A DNA stretch of 64,000 nt from Cytobacillus massiliigabonensis (GCF_900199725.1 NZ_LT904902.1:652659-716658), one strand, 5' to 3'. Counted from the stretch's first letter, positions 9,418 to 18,263 are shown. Notes: generated from the sequence alone by a model not told the origin. Numbers and translations: made by a program.

Positions 9418-9447
9418 CAAAAGAAGAGCCGATCTCTACGATCAGCC
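9418..9447 (-). terminator. Weak terminator after yhaX
   Basis: AGCCGATC (9427-9434) pairs with GATCAGCC (9440-9447), using two G-U pairs on the minus-strand RNA, followed by CTTCTTTTG. Only a short T run, so moderate support. Confidence 0.5.
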
Positions 9448-9461
9448 CTTCGCCAGAGCAT

Positions 9462-10328
9462 TTATTTCAAAATATTCATTTTCTTCAAAAACTCAATCGG
9501 CTGCTGTTTTCTGAAGTGCTCCTTCACCATGTAGGTGACTCCCTGCTGGTCATTCGGACGAGTGATCCAGTCAGCAGCTTTTTTCACTTCTGCAGGTGCA
9601 TTTCCCATTGCTACACCAAGCCCGGCAGCTTCGATCATTTCCAGGTCATCAACTCCATCACCAATGACCACCATTTCATTGCGGCCAATTCCTAATCGTT
9701 CGCCTAAATACAATAATCCATTAAGCTTTGAAACTCCTGCTGGCATAATATCCATTCGAAGCTCATTTAATTGAATCATGTCAACTTCCCCGAACATGCC
9801 TTTTATGGCTGTTTTAGCATCTATGAGATCTGATTTATCCTCAAAATACACTTCTATTTTAGGCGGTGTGACCGGTTCTTCGAGAATTGTCTCGCTAACC
9901 GAATCCACAAATTGCTGTGAATAAAAAATCGGATCACCTGAAGAAAAGACCGTCTTTGCCAGCATATTATGATTTAGCTTCGATTTATTTGCCAACGCAA
10001 ATTTCTCATGCACTAATCGAATTTGGCTTGGAAATCCCTCAAGTAATCGAACAAGTTCATAAGTAACATCCTCGGCTAACCGTTTAACAAATATCGGCTT
10101 CTCCTCTTGTCCTGCAATATAAGCTCCGCTATGGGCAACAAGAAGTGTATTTAGCTTTAATGCTTTTGCCACCTTTTTAGCAGATGGGTAGCTTCTTGCA
10201 GTCACTAAGGTCACATAAATTCCTTTCTGCTGCACATATTCAATGGCTTCTTTTGTAGATTTATGAAGTCTTCCATTCGATTGAAGGAGTGTTCCGTCAA
10301 TATTAACAGCTAACAGCCGATAGATCAT
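9462..10328 (-). CDS. yhaX: YhaX, HAD-superfamily (Cof-type) protein with altered nucleophile motif
   Basis: 288-residue Cof/IIB-type HAD protein. Motif I reads LLAVNIDGTLLQ: the first Asp of DxDGT, normally the phosphorylated nucleophile, is Asn9, while D11 is kept. Motif II (TLVTARSY), the Lys (MPAGVSKLNGL) and motif IV (GDGVDDLEMIEAAGLGVAMGNA) look intact. A phosphatase would be expected to be inactive or greatly weakened, so this may be a non-catalytic binding protein. The Asn codon (AAT) is read directly from the DNA. I recall the B. subtilis orthologue having the same NIDGT, which would make it a family trait; this should be checked. Confidence 0.88.
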   Translation of the reverse strand: MIYRLLAVNIDGTLLQSNGRLHKSTKEAIEYVQQKGIYVTLVTARSYPSAKKVAKALKLNTLLVAHSGAYIAGQEEKPIFVKRLAEDVTYELVRLLEGFPSQIRLVHEKFALANKSKLNHNMLAKTVFSSGDPIFYSQQFVDSVSETILEEPVTPPKIEVYFEDKSDLIDAKTAIKGMFGEVDMIQLNELRMDIMPAGVSKLNGLLYLGERLGIGRNEMVVIGDGVDDLEMIEAAGLGVAMGNAPAEVKKAADWITRPNDQQGVTYMVKEHFRKQQPIEFLKKMNILK

Positions 10329-10569
10329 CTCATTGCCCCCTATTCCTGGTGTAAATATCTCTACTACACTTTTATGAGAAAATAAAAAGGAATAGAACAG
10401 GACATGGACAATAACACGATTTAAATAATATCACTTCATGTATCCCACTTATCAAAACGAAAGGGATAATTTCTTATGAAAAATTTACCACTATAAACAA
10501 TGCATAAATAGTGATTATTATTTTAAAAATAGAAATGTAGCTACTAAAACACCAAAGGAGATGATTTAC

Positions 10570-10770
10570 ATGGCAAGTAACAACAGTTCAAATCAGCTTT
10601 TAGTACCAGGCGTTTCTCAAGCAATTGATCAAATGAAGGTAGAAATCGCATCAGAATTTGGCGTAAATCTTGGTCCAGAAACATCTTCAAGAGCAAATGG
10701 TTCTGTTGGTGGAGAGATTACAAAGCGTCTTGTTCAAATGGCTGAACAGCAGCTTGGCGGAAGATTTTAA
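10570..10770 (+). CDS. Alpha/beta-type small acid-soluble spore protein (SASP)
   Basis: 66-residue DNA-coating protein of the spore core: [14 protein letters not shown] then the conserved helix-turn-helix body with the GPR protease site region EFGVNLG and the conserved [13 protein letters not shown]. These proteins saturate spore DNA and protect it from UV and heat, and are degraded at germination. The ATG at 10570 follows AAAGGAG by 9 nt; an in-frame ATG at 10561 abuts the Shine-Dalgarno and is rejected. I did not find a convincing sigma-G promoter upstream, unlike the second SASP gene in this window. Confidence 0.95.
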   Translation: MASNNSSNQLLVPGVSQAIDQMKVEIASEFGVNLGPETSSRANGSVGGEITKRLVQMAEQQLGGRF

Positions 10771-10790
10771 ATAAACCTATACTAAAATAA

Positions 10791-10826
10791 AAAACAACCG
10801 TTCCTAAGTGGAGCGGTTGTTTTTTG
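10791..10826. terminator. Bidirectional terminator between SASP gene and yheA
   Basis: ACAACCG (10794-10800) pairs with CGGTTGT (10814-10820), extended by TCC/GGA inside, with T6 on the plus side and A6 on the other. Confidence 0.85.
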
Positions 10827-10835
10827 CTAACTGTC

Positions 10836-11186
10836 TTATTGTACGGATCCGTAAAGCTCTTCTAAAGGCTTCATTATTATTTTGTTCATTTCGGCAATAA
10901 CCATGCTCATTCGCTGCTCTGCTTCCATCAGCTTAGAAATTTTAGCATTTTGCTGTACGAGTGCGACAGATTTTTGTGCCTGCATAACTTCTTCTTCCGA
11001 AATATCCTGTCCCATCATTTGTTTCTGCTGCAGCTGCAATTGGATGTTTCGGAAGTTTTCAAACATATCCTTTGCAGATTTGTCTGCGTTTACTTCATCA
11101 TAAGCCTGCTTTAAAAGGCTGTATTCTTCACTTTGTCTAACAGACTTCTCAAGCTCGTACGCTGAATCGTATAAATTAACTGGCAT
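10836..11186 (-). CDS. yheA: YheA, YlbF/YmcA family protein
   Basis: 116-residue, almost entirely helical protein of the DUF964/YlbF-YmcA family (MPVNLYDSAYELEKSVRQSE; later QLQLQQKQMMG and AEQRMSMVIAEMNKIIMKPLEELYG). YlbF, YmcA and YaaT together affect RNase Y, biofilm and sporulation in B. subtilis; YheA is a less studied paralogue. The ATG at 11186 has AGGAG 8 nt upstream, whereas the GTG three codons earlier lies inside that site. yheB is upstream on the same strand with 75 bp between, so they may be co-transcribed. Confidence 0.9.
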   Translation of the reverse strand: MPVNLYDSAYELEKSVRQSEEYSLLKQAYDEVNADKSAKDMFENFRNIQLQLQQKQMMGQDISEEEVMQAQKSVALVQQNAKISKLMEAEQRMSMVIAEMNKIIMKPLEELYGSVQ

Positions 11187-11261
11187 GTATGACACTCCTT
11201 ATTCTAAACGAGAATGACTTCAATATAACAAACTATGTTACGAAATGCGAGAAATTACACG

Positions 11262-12401
11262 TTAGTTCATAAGAATGGCAAGAATCCCTTGAAAAAGTCC
11301 AATGATACCGCCAAGTAAGGCGCCTAAAAATGTAATCATTTTTAATTCCTTATTGATAATTGTCATGACCATTTCCTCTAGCTGCTCTAAAGAGAACGTT
11401 TCAACCTGCTGGCGGACAATTTCTTGGAGGCGAAGTCTTTCCATTAAATTATCAATACGGTTTGACAGCCATTCCATAAAAAACTGTACACCATTATTTG
11501 CAACGGTTTCAACGATTTCTGTTCGAAAGGATGCCGTTAATGTGGACAGAGGCGTTTGGAGTACTTGCTCCAAATTCAGCAATTTCCTTACATTGTTTTT
11601 AATCATTGTGAGGATGTCATCTTTTTTAAACTGATTTTCAATCTTCTCAGCTTCCCATTCAAGGACATTGTTCCATTCCTTTTTAAGGAGAGCTGTAATC
11701 ATTTCTGCAGTTCCTTCATTTTTCAGAAACTTAATGATTTCCGGCTGAATTTTATCAGCGATGTTCATATTCCCCATAAACATTTGCATCATGTTTCCAA
11801 GAACACCGCTTCGTTCCTTTAGAAAATCATCTGCCATTTTTTGAATCCGCCGATTTCCTTCATAGCTTGAGAAATAGTCGACCCCTTTTTGAATAATAAA
11901 TTCACTAATGACAGGAAGTTTTGCATCCACCTTTTCAATCATATTTTCAGGAATAATCATCCTTAATGATTGATGACGATATTTTTCCATTATCCTTTCA
12001 TATTTTTTATCAATCATTTCGTTTATGCGAACTTCTGCTTTCACATGTATATCTGTTAACCCTAAAGTTTCGAGCAGCTCAGCAGGAGTCTTTTCCGAAC
12101 AAATAAAGTTTTCCATCTCTCGCTGAACAAAACCAGTCATTTCTCTTTGGAAGGTCTCGTTTAGAAATTTTTTCTTTATTCCTTCAGGTGTTAATAAATG
12201 ACGAGTAACAACTTTTCCCATCTGTTCAGCAAGCTCATCTTGTCTCTTCGGAATTAAGCCTGGTGTAAAAGGGACTCTCCATTTGCCGATATATAAAGTT
12301 TTATATGGCCTAAAGAGCATTTTAATCGCTAAATAGTTGGTAAAGCCTCCGATAATCGCCCCTATTGCGATCATCATCGTAATTGTCAGTGCTATTTGCA
12401 T
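11262..12401 (-). CDS. yheB: YheB, DUF445 family membrane-anchored protein
   Basis: 379 residues with a hydrophobic segment at the N-terminus (ITMMIAIGAIIGGFTNYLAIKMLF) and another at the extreme C-terminus (LGALLGGIIGLFQGILAILM). Between them lies a long amphipathic helical region, the layout of DUF445 proteins. The N-terminal motif FTNYLAIKMLFRPY and the short PGLIPKRQDELAEQMGKVV stretch are hallmarks of the family. B. subtilis YheB has the same position beside yheA; its function is unknown. Divergent from the ATP-grasp operon. Confidence 0.9.
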   Translation of the reverse strand: MQIALTITMMIAIGAIIGGFTNYLAIKMLFRPYKTLYIGKWRVPFTPGLIPKRQDELAEQMGKVVTRHLLTPEGIKKKFLNETFQREMTGFVQREMENFICSEKTPAELLETLGLTDIHVKAEVRINEMIDKKYERIMEKYRHQSLRMIIPENMIEKVDAKLPVISEFIIQKGVDYFSSYEGNRRIQKMADDFLKERSGVLGNMMQMFMGNMNIADKIQPEIIKFLKNEGTAEMITALLKKEWNNVLEWEAEKIENQFKKDDILTMIKNNVRKLLNLEQVLQTPLSTLTASFRTEIVETVANNGVQFFMEWLSNRIDNLMERLRLQEIVRQQVETFSLEQLEEMVMTIINKELKMITFLGALLGGIIGLFQGILAILMN

Positions 12402-12526
12402 AAATTTTTACATCTACCTTCCATCTGGGCTTTCGCACCAATTTATCATTTTATTCATATGATGCCTTAATCAGCTTTTGCCTATATAATAATGTACCAT
12501 AAACCCCATATAAATGAGGAATGATC

Positions 12527-13900
12527 ATGACTTTTTCATTACTACCTATTACGATTATTCCAGCTCAAACGTTTCATCCTAATGATGAAAGTTTAAAAAT
12601 AAGCCACTCACTCATTCATTATTGGGATATCGACACAAGTAAACCGATAACCATTTCTGTTGGTGGAAACCAAACATTTGCAATGGTTGTAGGTGCAGCT
12701 ATTACAAAAGATGAAATCATTTTCGAGGAGGGGCTTTTTCAGAAGCTATCGATTCCCGTACAAGAATCCCCATGGATTGCCAGCTTTTCACATATGAATC
12801 ATACACTCACATTAGGACCAGTCATTGGTATTCTTACCGAATACACGGAAACAGAAAAAGAGCCTCACTTTCGCAGTATACATGCTTTTTGTAAAGAATT
12901 GCATGACCTTGTTTCCGAAATCGGCGGATTTCTTTTTGTATTTCAACTAGCTGATTGGACTGATACTGCGATAAATGGCTATTATTATCAGAATAAGCAT
13001 TGGCAAAAAGCGTCCGTTCCCCTTCCAAATGTGATCTATAATCGTATTCATTCACGAAGACTTGAAGCAAGTCGTTTGTTTGAAACATTTAAAACTGAAA
13101 TAACGGGGAAAAATATTGCGATTTTCAATGACCGTTTTTTATCAAAAGAAATGGTGCATCATTTATTATATTCCGAAGAGTACATGAAGCCTTATTTACC
13201 TGATACTTGGATGCTTACCGAGCATTCTCTTCAAGACATGCTGAAAAAATATTCTTCCATTTTCATTAAACCGATTCATGGGAGTCAAGGCAGGAATATT
13301 ATCAAAGTATTTATAGAAAATGACGTCCTGAAAGTAAAAATGTCGACTGGAACAAATAAAGATCGTACATTTCAGTTTAATGATCACATGCAGTTTTATA
13401 AATGGCTGCTGCCTCATCTGGAAAAAAGAACGTATCTTATTCAGCAAGCGATTCCATTAATAGCCTATAAAAAGAAGCTGCTAGATTTTCGAATCCTTTG
13501 CCATAAAAACTTTCAAAACACTTGGAAAGTAACCTCAGCAGTTGCCAGACTATCTGCTGACCAGCAATTTGTTTCAAATATTGCAAGAGGCGGAGATGTA
13601 ATGAAACCAGTTCATGTTCTTTCCTTGCTATCCAATCGGGAAACGGCCGTTCAGCAGCTAAAGTTAATGAAAGAGCTCGCCATCGAAGCCTCCTCATTAG
13701 TCAGCCAAATATCTGATGGGGTGATTGGCGAACTAGGTGTAGATATTGGGGTAGATGAGGAAGGGAAACTTTGGATTATCGAGATAAACTCTAAGCCTTC
13801 TAAAAATTTTGAGGAAGAATCAAATAAGATTCGCCCTTCGGCAAAAGCCTTGCTGGAATATTGTACATTCCTATCCTTTAATAAAGGGAGATATGAATAA
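12527..13900 (+). CDS. YheD-like ATP-grasp protein (first of four)
   Basis: 457-residue protein of the YheC/YheD ATP-grasp family, annotated elsewhere as endospore coat-associated. About 95 N-terminal residues form an extra domain absent from the shorter paralogues. ATP-grasp signs: FIKPIHGSQGRNIIKV (Lys and glycine loop), LDFRILCHKN, and the metal-binding end GVDIGVDEEGKLWIIEINSKPSK. ATP-grasp enzymes join a carboxylate to an amine or thiol through an acyl phosphate; substrates here are unknown. The ATG at 12527 is used because GAGGA abuts the earlier ATG (12521). Its stop overlaps the next start (TAATG). It begins a four-gene operon. Confidence 0.88.
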   Translation: MTFSLLPITIIPAQTFHPNDESLKISHSLIHYWDIDTSKPITISVGGNQTFAMVVGAAITKDEIIFEEGLFQKLSIPVQESPWIASFSHMNHTLTLGPVIGILTEYTETEKEPHFRSIHAFCKELHDLVSEIGGFLFVFQLADWTDTAINGYYYQNKHWQKASVPLPNVIYNRIHSRRLEASRLFETFKTEITGKNIAIFNDRFLSKEMVHHLLYSEEYMKPYLPDTWMLTEHSLQDMLKKYSSIFIKPIHGSQGRNIIKVFIENDVLKVKMSTGTNKDRTFQFNDHMQFYKWLLPHLEKRTYLIQQAIPLIAYKKKLLDFRILCHKNFQNTWKVTSAVARLSADQQFVSNIARGGDVMKPVHVLSLLSNRETAVQQLKLMKELAIEASSLVSQISDGVIGELGVDIGVDEEGKLWIIEINSKPSKNFEEESNKIRPSAKALLEYCTFLSFNKGRYE

Positions 13901-14997
13901 TGCTTTCATTCGGTTTAATGACATTGAGCTTAAATAATGAAAAAGGATATTTCTATGAACTGGCGAAGCGGGCACAATTCCACAATATTCGCTGCTTTCG
14001 TTTTGTCCCTTCATCCATTCACCCTTTCACCCAAAAAGTAACAGGTGAACAATACAACCCGACAAAGGATAAGTGGGAACCATGTGAATTTCCAATACCA
14101 GAGATTATCTATGACCGCTGCTTTTACATGAATGATTCCCACTCCTCTCATTGTAAGGCGATTGTTAAATGGCTGAAAACTAGAAAGGATACTTTATTTC
14201 TAGGACATGGCCTCCCTAACAAACTTAAATTATATGAAGTCCTTGCCAATACTTCCTTATCCCCGTATTTACTGCACTCAAAGCCACTATCTTCTGGTGA
14301 AAAGCTAATTCAATCGTTATCACCGCAACAATCTGTCATGATTAAACCAGTAAACGGATCCCAAGGAAGAGGAATATACTTGCTTGAGAAAACATCCAGT
14401 GAGCTACATGTTCAAACAGATAAACAGGATACTCATTTATCACGGACATTTGCAAACTTCCAATCGGCTATAGCATGGTTGACTAGTCTTACTAGCAGGC
14501 AAGACTATTTTGTTCAGCCGTATGTAAATTTAAGGTATGAAGGAAACCTTCCTTTTGATATACGGACACTTATCCAAAAGGACGAGAAGGGAAACTGGCG
14601 GGAAATTTGCAGAGGAATTCGAACAGGAATGAAGGATGGAATTATTTCCAATTTAAGTGCAGGCGGATCGATAACAAGCTTTGAATCATGGATTCAAAAA
14701 CTTCCCATGCCACAAAGGGAATTTATTAGGAAAGAGCTTGATGATGTATTAACAAAGATTCCAATCATACTGGAACAGAAATTTCCCCCTTTATTCGAAT
14801 TAGGAGTAGACATAGGGATAAGTGACAACGGGGCCATCTGGGTACTTGATATTAATTCAAAGCCCGGCAGAACAGTCGCCCTCACACTGAAACCTGAACT
14901 AACTGAAACATTGTTTAATGCCCCCCTGCTATACGGAAAAACGCTAAAATCTGCAAATAGTGAAACATCAATCAGCAGGAGTCTTACAACCCGTTAA
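13900..14997 (+). CDS. YheC-like ATP-grasp protein (second of four)
   Basis: 365 residues. It lacks the long N-terminal domain of its neighbours and matches YheC in size. Conserved pieces: EIIYDRCFYMN, SVMIKPVNGSQGRGIYLLE, PFDIRTLIQKDEKGNW, and GVDIGISDNGAIWVLDINSKPGR. The start ATG shares its A with the preceding stop (TAATG), with AAAGGGAGA upstream, so it is translationally coupled to the first gene. The enzyme activity is inferred from the fold only. Similarity to the neighbours is visible but moderate, so the duplication is not recent. Confidence 0.88.
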   Translation: MLSFGLMTLSLNNEKGYFYELAKRAQFHNIRCFRFVPSSIHPFTQKVTGEQYNPTKDKWEPCEFPIPEIIYDRCFYMNDSHSSHCKAIVKWLKTRKDTLFLGHGLPNKLKLYEVLANTSLSPYLLHSKPLSSGEKLIQSLSPQQSVMIKPVNGSQGRGIYLLEKTSSELHVQTDKQDTHLSRTFANFQSAIAWLTSLTSRQDYFVQPYVNLRYEGNLPFDIRTLIQKDEKGNWREICRGIRTGMKDGIISNLSAGGSITSFESWIQKLPMPQREFIRKELDDVLTKIPIILEQKFPPLFELGVDIGISDNGAIWVLDINSKPGRTVALTLKPELTETLFNAPLLYGKTLKSANSETSISRSLTTR

Positions 14998-15020
14998 TCA
15001 GCGAGAAAGGAGCCATTTAG

Positions 15021-16382
15021 ATGAGAAAATATTTTCCAGTCGAAATTCTAGATAATAGTACCCAAAAGGTTTGTATTCCTAGTCACATCAAATCAAATGT
15101 TAAATTAACAAAAATTGCGTTCGGCACCCACATGATCGAAACGGAGATTGAACAGCATAACCGGCAGTCAATTACATTAAGCAAAGATATTGCTGAAAAA
15201 CTTCTGATTCCTCCGATAAAAGTTCCCATGCATCTTTTTATCACGAATGAAACAGTAATCATCGGCCCTCTTGTTGGTGTTTTCACATCTGGATTTACCC
15301 CGTTTCTTTTGCGCCCGATTGGTGAAAGAAGCCTATTCTTTGCAAAGCTTCTTTCTGTTAAAAAATCTGTCGGGGCACTTCCATTTGTATTTGGAGAACA
15401 GCATATCAATTGGGAAAAAGGTACGATAAATGGTTTATTCTATCATTCGGATGGATGGGAGACATATGAAGTTCCTATTCCAAATGTTGTTTATGACAGA
15501 CTGCCCAATCGAAAAAGCGAAAGACACAAAGCATTAAGGCTCGTAAAAGAACGGCTGCAAACAGAATACATGATCCCGTGGTATAACCCTGGATTCTTCA
15601 ATAAATTGGATGTAAATGACCGGCTGCAGCAACATGAAAATATTCATACATTCTTACCAGAGACTTTTGCCTTCTCTTCCTTTTCAGACATTGAACAGAT
15701 GCTATCAAAATATGGCCATGTTTTTATCAAACCAATAAATGGAAGCCTTGGTCTTGGCATACACCAAATTCTATTCGATAAAGTGGAGGGCAGCTATTTT
15801 TGCCGCTACCGAGATTACGCTGGAGGAAATAAGCTAATAAAGTTCAGCAGCTTGGAATCATTAATGAGGCATATTTTTAAAGGAAAGAAACTTAATCGCA
15901 TGCTTATCCAACAAGGAATTTATTTGCTGCGGACGGATAAACGCCCAGTTGATTTTAGGGTTCATACAAATAAGGATGCAGAAGGAAACTGGGTGGTGAC
16001 AGCGATTGCAGCTAAGATTGCTGGTGCTGGGAGTGTAACGACTCATGTTAAAAGCGGCGGAGTTATTAAAACCATTGAAGAAGTCTTCCCTAGTGTAGAG
16101 GAGCAAAGAGAAGTAAAAGAGAAATTAGCGGATGCCGCCGTAAAACTAAGCAAAGCGTTAGAAGAAACAATGGAAGGAATAATCGGAGAAATTGGCTTTG
16201 ACCTTGGAGTCGACCGAAATGGGGCTGTTTGGCTGTTTGAAGCGAACTCTAAACCAGGAAGGTCCATCTTTTCAAATCCTCAGCTGAAGGAGTATGATCA
16301 TCTTACACGAAAGCTGTCGCTTGCATTTGCCATCTACTTGACTGAAAGATCAATCTCACAGCCAGAGGAGATTTTCAAGTGA
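15021..16382 (+). CDS. YheD-like ATP-grasp protein (third of four)
   Basis: 453 residues, with the long N-terminal domain (MRKYFPVEILDNSTQKV...) then the ATP-grasp core: VFIKPINGSLGLGIHQI, VDFRVHTNKDAEGNW, SGGVIKTIEEV and GFDLGVDRNGAVWLFEANSKPGR. AAAGGAG lies 8 nt before the ATG, 23 bp after the second gene. The last codons overlap the fourth gene by 4 bp (GTGA). The metal-ligand motif has EANSKP instead of EINSKP, a conservative change. Confidence 0.88.
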   Translation: MRKYFPVEILDNSTQKVCIPSHIKSNVKLTKIAFGTHMIETEIEQHNRQSITLSKDIAEKLLIPPIKVPMHLFITNETVIIGPLVGVFTSGFTPFLLRPIGERSLFFAKLLSVKKSVGALPFVFGEQHINWEKGTINGLFYHSDGWETYEVPIPNVVYDRLPNRKSERHKALRLVKERLQTEYMIPWYNPGFFNKLDVNDRLQQHENIHTFLPETFAFSSFSDIEQMLSKYGHVFIKPINGSLGLGIHQILFDKVEGSYFCRYRDYAGGNKLIKFSSLESLMRHIFKGKKLNRMLIQQGIYLLRTDKRPVDFRVHTNKDAEGNWVVTAIAAKIAGAGSVTTHVKSGGVIKTIEEVFPSVEEQREVKEKLADAAVKLSKALEETMEGIIGEIGFDLGVDRNGAVWLFEANSKPGRSIFSNPQLKEYDHLTRKLSLAFAIYLTERSISQPEEIFK

Positions 16383-17455
16383 TGTCTATTGACTTGCAGA
16401 ATCATCATGGTCCCCTAATCGGCATATTAGCCGGCAAAGGAAAGAATCAGTCCGTTATCGGAAATGGTCCTTTTTTTAGAGAACTGCAAAGGGAAATCCT
16501 AAAAAATGGAGGAATCTCAGTCGTTTTCACTCCTGATGATATAAAAGAAAAAACAATTGCTGGAGTTATCTATTCACCTGAACTTGATAAATGGACACCA
16601 GTTACCTGCCCGATTCCGCATATTGTATTTAATCGTGTGCCGACAAGAAACCTAGAATCAACTGAATCCTTTCATAAAGCCTTTCTATTTTTTCAAAGAA
16701 GGAACATCCCCTTTTTCAATCCAGGATTTCTTGATAAATATTCACTATTTGAATGGTTTTCACATGATCCCATTCTTCAGCCCTTTTTGCCAGATACAAT
16801 CAAGATTACTGAAAGAACAGCTTTTTTACGCTTTTTAGAGAGATATAAAACCATTTATTTGAAGCCTGCTCAAGGAGCTAAAGGAGTCGGCATTTACAAG
16901 CTATGCCAACAGAATAATCAAACAGTTGTACTGTTCAGTTTAAAGGATAAGCACATATTTAAAGATATCCAGACTTTTTGGAAGGAGTGGGAGCAACCCC
17001 TTTTGGAAAAAAACTATATTGCTCAAGAATCGGTAAAACCAGCACTTATTAGAGGAAAACGATATGACTTTCGAATTCTTGCCCATTTTACTGAAGAAGG
17101 GTATCAAGTGACCGGAGCAGGCATCCGTCAATCCGGTGATCAGGAAATTACAACACATGTCCTAAATGGCGGCTGCATTATTCCTTATGAAGACATTCAA
17201 ATGGAAGATCATGATCAGTTCTTTGCCTTAGTTGCCGAACGTGCAGGGAAAATCTTATCAAAGGAATTAGGCTTTTTTGGCGAGTTTTCCATCGATGCTG
17301 GGCTTTCTGAGGATGGAAAATATGTCATATACGAAATAAACTCCAAACCGATGCGGTTCGACGAAATAAGTATAGAAAAAAAGAGAATCAGCAGCCTTGT
17401 CCATCTGTTCATTCATCTAGCAAATAGAGAGAATTTGCCCAGTAACAATCCTTAA
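16379..17455 (+). CDS. YheC-like ATP-grasp protein (fourth of four)
   Basis: 358 residues, short YheC type: HGPLIGILAGKG at the N-terminus, PIPHIVFNRVPTRN, TIYLKPAQGAKGVGIYKL, YDFRILAHFTEEGYQ and FSIDAGLSEDGKYVIYEINSKPMR. I start at a GTG overlapping the previous stop (GTGA), 8 nt after AGAGGAG; the ATG at 16382 is an alternative. The long-short-long-short order suggests that a YheD-YheC pair was duplicated as a unit. The operon ends at the inverted repeat just after this stop. Confidence 0.86.
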   Translation: MMSIDLQNHHGPLIGILAGKGKNQSVIGNGPFFRELQREILKNGGISVVFTPDDIKEKTIAGVIYSPELDKWTPVTCPIPHIVFNRVPTRNLESTESFHKAFLFFQRRNIPFFNPGFLDKYSLFEWFSHDPILQPFLPDTIKITERTAFLRFLERYKTIYLKPAQGAKGVGIYKLCQQNNQTVVLFSLKDKHIFKDIQTFWKEWEQPLLEKNYIAQESVKPALIRGKRYDFRILAHFTEEGYQVTGAGIRQSGDQEITTHVLNGGCIIPYEDIQMEDHDQFFALVAERAGKILSKELGFFGEFSIDAGLSEDGKYVIYEINSKPMRFDEISIEKKRISSLVHLFIHLANRENLPSNNP

Positions 17456-17467
17456 TTGTTACCGGGC
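17437..17467. terminator. Inverted repeat at end of ATP-grasp operon
   Basis: GCCCAGTAACAAT (17437-17449) pairs with ATTGTTACCGGGC (17455-17467), 13 bp with one mismatch, with the operon stop codon in the loop. There is no good T run on either side, so it may stabilise 3' ends rather than terminate. Confidence 0.5.
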
Positions 17468-17475
17468 AGATTCAA

Positions 17476-17607
17476 TTATCTTCTTCTTTTCGAAGGACCA
17501 CCTAGTGCTTGGAATTGATTTTTTAATTTCTCTCTTGCTTTGTCATTCCTCATTAAATAGGCTGCTCCTAATGCTAAAGCAGTCATTGCCATATTGCTGC
17601 GTTTCAT
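17476..17607 (-). CDS. Small basic protein, possibly YheF-like
   Basis: 43-residue ORF MKRSNMAMTALALGAAYLMR..., ending in GGPSKRRR. It has a short hydrophobic segment at residues 5-19 followed by a strongly basic tail, and a very strong GGGAGGGAT upstream of the ATG, so it is probably expressed. B. subtilis has a short gene (yheF) at the corresponding place between yheD and yheG; I cannot confirm homology. Membrane association is inferred from composition. Confidence 0.65.
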   Translation of the reverse strand: MKRSNMAMTALALGAAYLMRNDKAREKLKNQFQALGGPSKRRR

Positions 17608-17734
17608 ACTTTATATCCCTCCCATATTAAATTCCCGTACATATATCTTTTACCCTTTTTGAAGGAAAAAACACGTGATTTGTTATTGGGTTTATGAAGA
17701 AGAACAGGTAAAATAAGAATAAGGAGGAAGGGAC

Positions 17735-17947
17735 ATGCTCACACACTTTCAATATAAAAAGTTATATGCCAATACAGAAATACCTGGATGGAACATCTCC
17801 TTTTATTTTCATAAACAAAAGTTTCATGGAATTTATCATCAAAACGGGCAGATCGAATGGACTTCACAGCCCCCAAGAGAAGAGGATGAAATTAGGCTGA
17901 TTGAACAAATACATGAGCTCATGCTTTTTCATGTGTATAACCATTAA
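17735..17947 (+). CDS. yheE: YheE-like conserved small protein (DUF5342)
   Basis: 70-residue soluble protein, MLTHFQYKKLYANTEIPGW..., with the conserved-looking PGWNISFYF core, IEWTSQPPREED and C-terminal LMLFHVYNH. No signal peptide or membrane segment. AAGGAGGAAGGG lies before the ATG. It corresponds in size and position to yheE next to yheD/yheC in B. subtilis. Function unknown. Confidence 0.75.
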   Translation: MLTHFQYKKLYANTEIPGWNISFYFHKQKFHGIYHQNGQIEWTSQPPREEDEIRLIEQIHELMLFHVYNH

Positions 17948-17978
17948 TTTTTAGGATAATTGATAGGTGAAATGAAGT

Positions 17979-18019
17979 AAACCCGTTGCTCTTTTTAGGA
18001 ATGCAACGGGTTTCTTTTT
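17979..18019. terminator. Terminator between yheE and zinc-ribbon gene
   Basis: AAACCCGTTGC (17979-17989) pairs with GCAACGGGTTT (18003-18013) and is followed by CTTTTTCTT. It serves yheE and perhaps the convergent gene. Confidence 0.85.
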
Positions 18020-18020
18020 C

Positions 18021-18263
18021 TTATTCTTTAATCAAGCTTACTGCTTCATTCCCGCAAACACTGCATTTTAACAAATGAGGGCACTCCTTATCTTCATAAT
18101 CATTTGGGTAGCCGTCTTCCATTTTCATTTGATCAATGGGCATATAAGCACTGTAATCATCGTAATAATCCATGATTCTCCCGCTATCGATTAATTCATT
18201 TCCACACAATGAGCAATTCGCCTTCAATTCCTCAAATCCATTGCAAATTGGACAAATAGCCAT
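18021..18263 (-). CDS. Small zinc-ribbon protein
   Basis: 80-residue protein with four pairs of cysteines: CPIC (4-7), CSLC, a CPHLLKC spacing, and CSVC near the end, which should form one or two zinc ribbons. An acidic tyrosine-rich linker (MDYYDDYSAYM) joins them. I start at the ATG (18263) with GGAG 8 nt upstream; the frame is open 12 codons further but without such a site. Role unknown; such proteins may bind nucleic acid or protein partners. Confidence 0.75.
   Translation of the reverse strand: MAICPICNGFEELKANCSLCGNELIDSGRIMDYYDDYSAYMPIDQMKMEDGYPNDYEDKECPHLLKCSVCGNEAVSLIKE

Larger units (their letters stand above)
9137..9461. other. Intergenic region between hemZ and yhaX
   Basis: About 325 bp without a convincing gene. 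It contains an imperfect inverted repeat TTAAGAGG...CCTCTTTAA (about 9181-9225) in the hemZ upstream region, the 20-bp tandem repeats listed separately, and the weak yhaX terminator. Confidence 0.6.

Noticed and set aside
10477-10509. Sigma-G promoter of the first SASP gene (TGAAAA...CATAAAT)
   Set aside because: The spacer would be 20 bp and the -10 is off consensus; not supported enough.
13437-13697. Minus-strand frames inside the ATP-grasp operon
   Set aside because: Shadows of the coding strand, without ribosome-binding sites or recognisable protein features.
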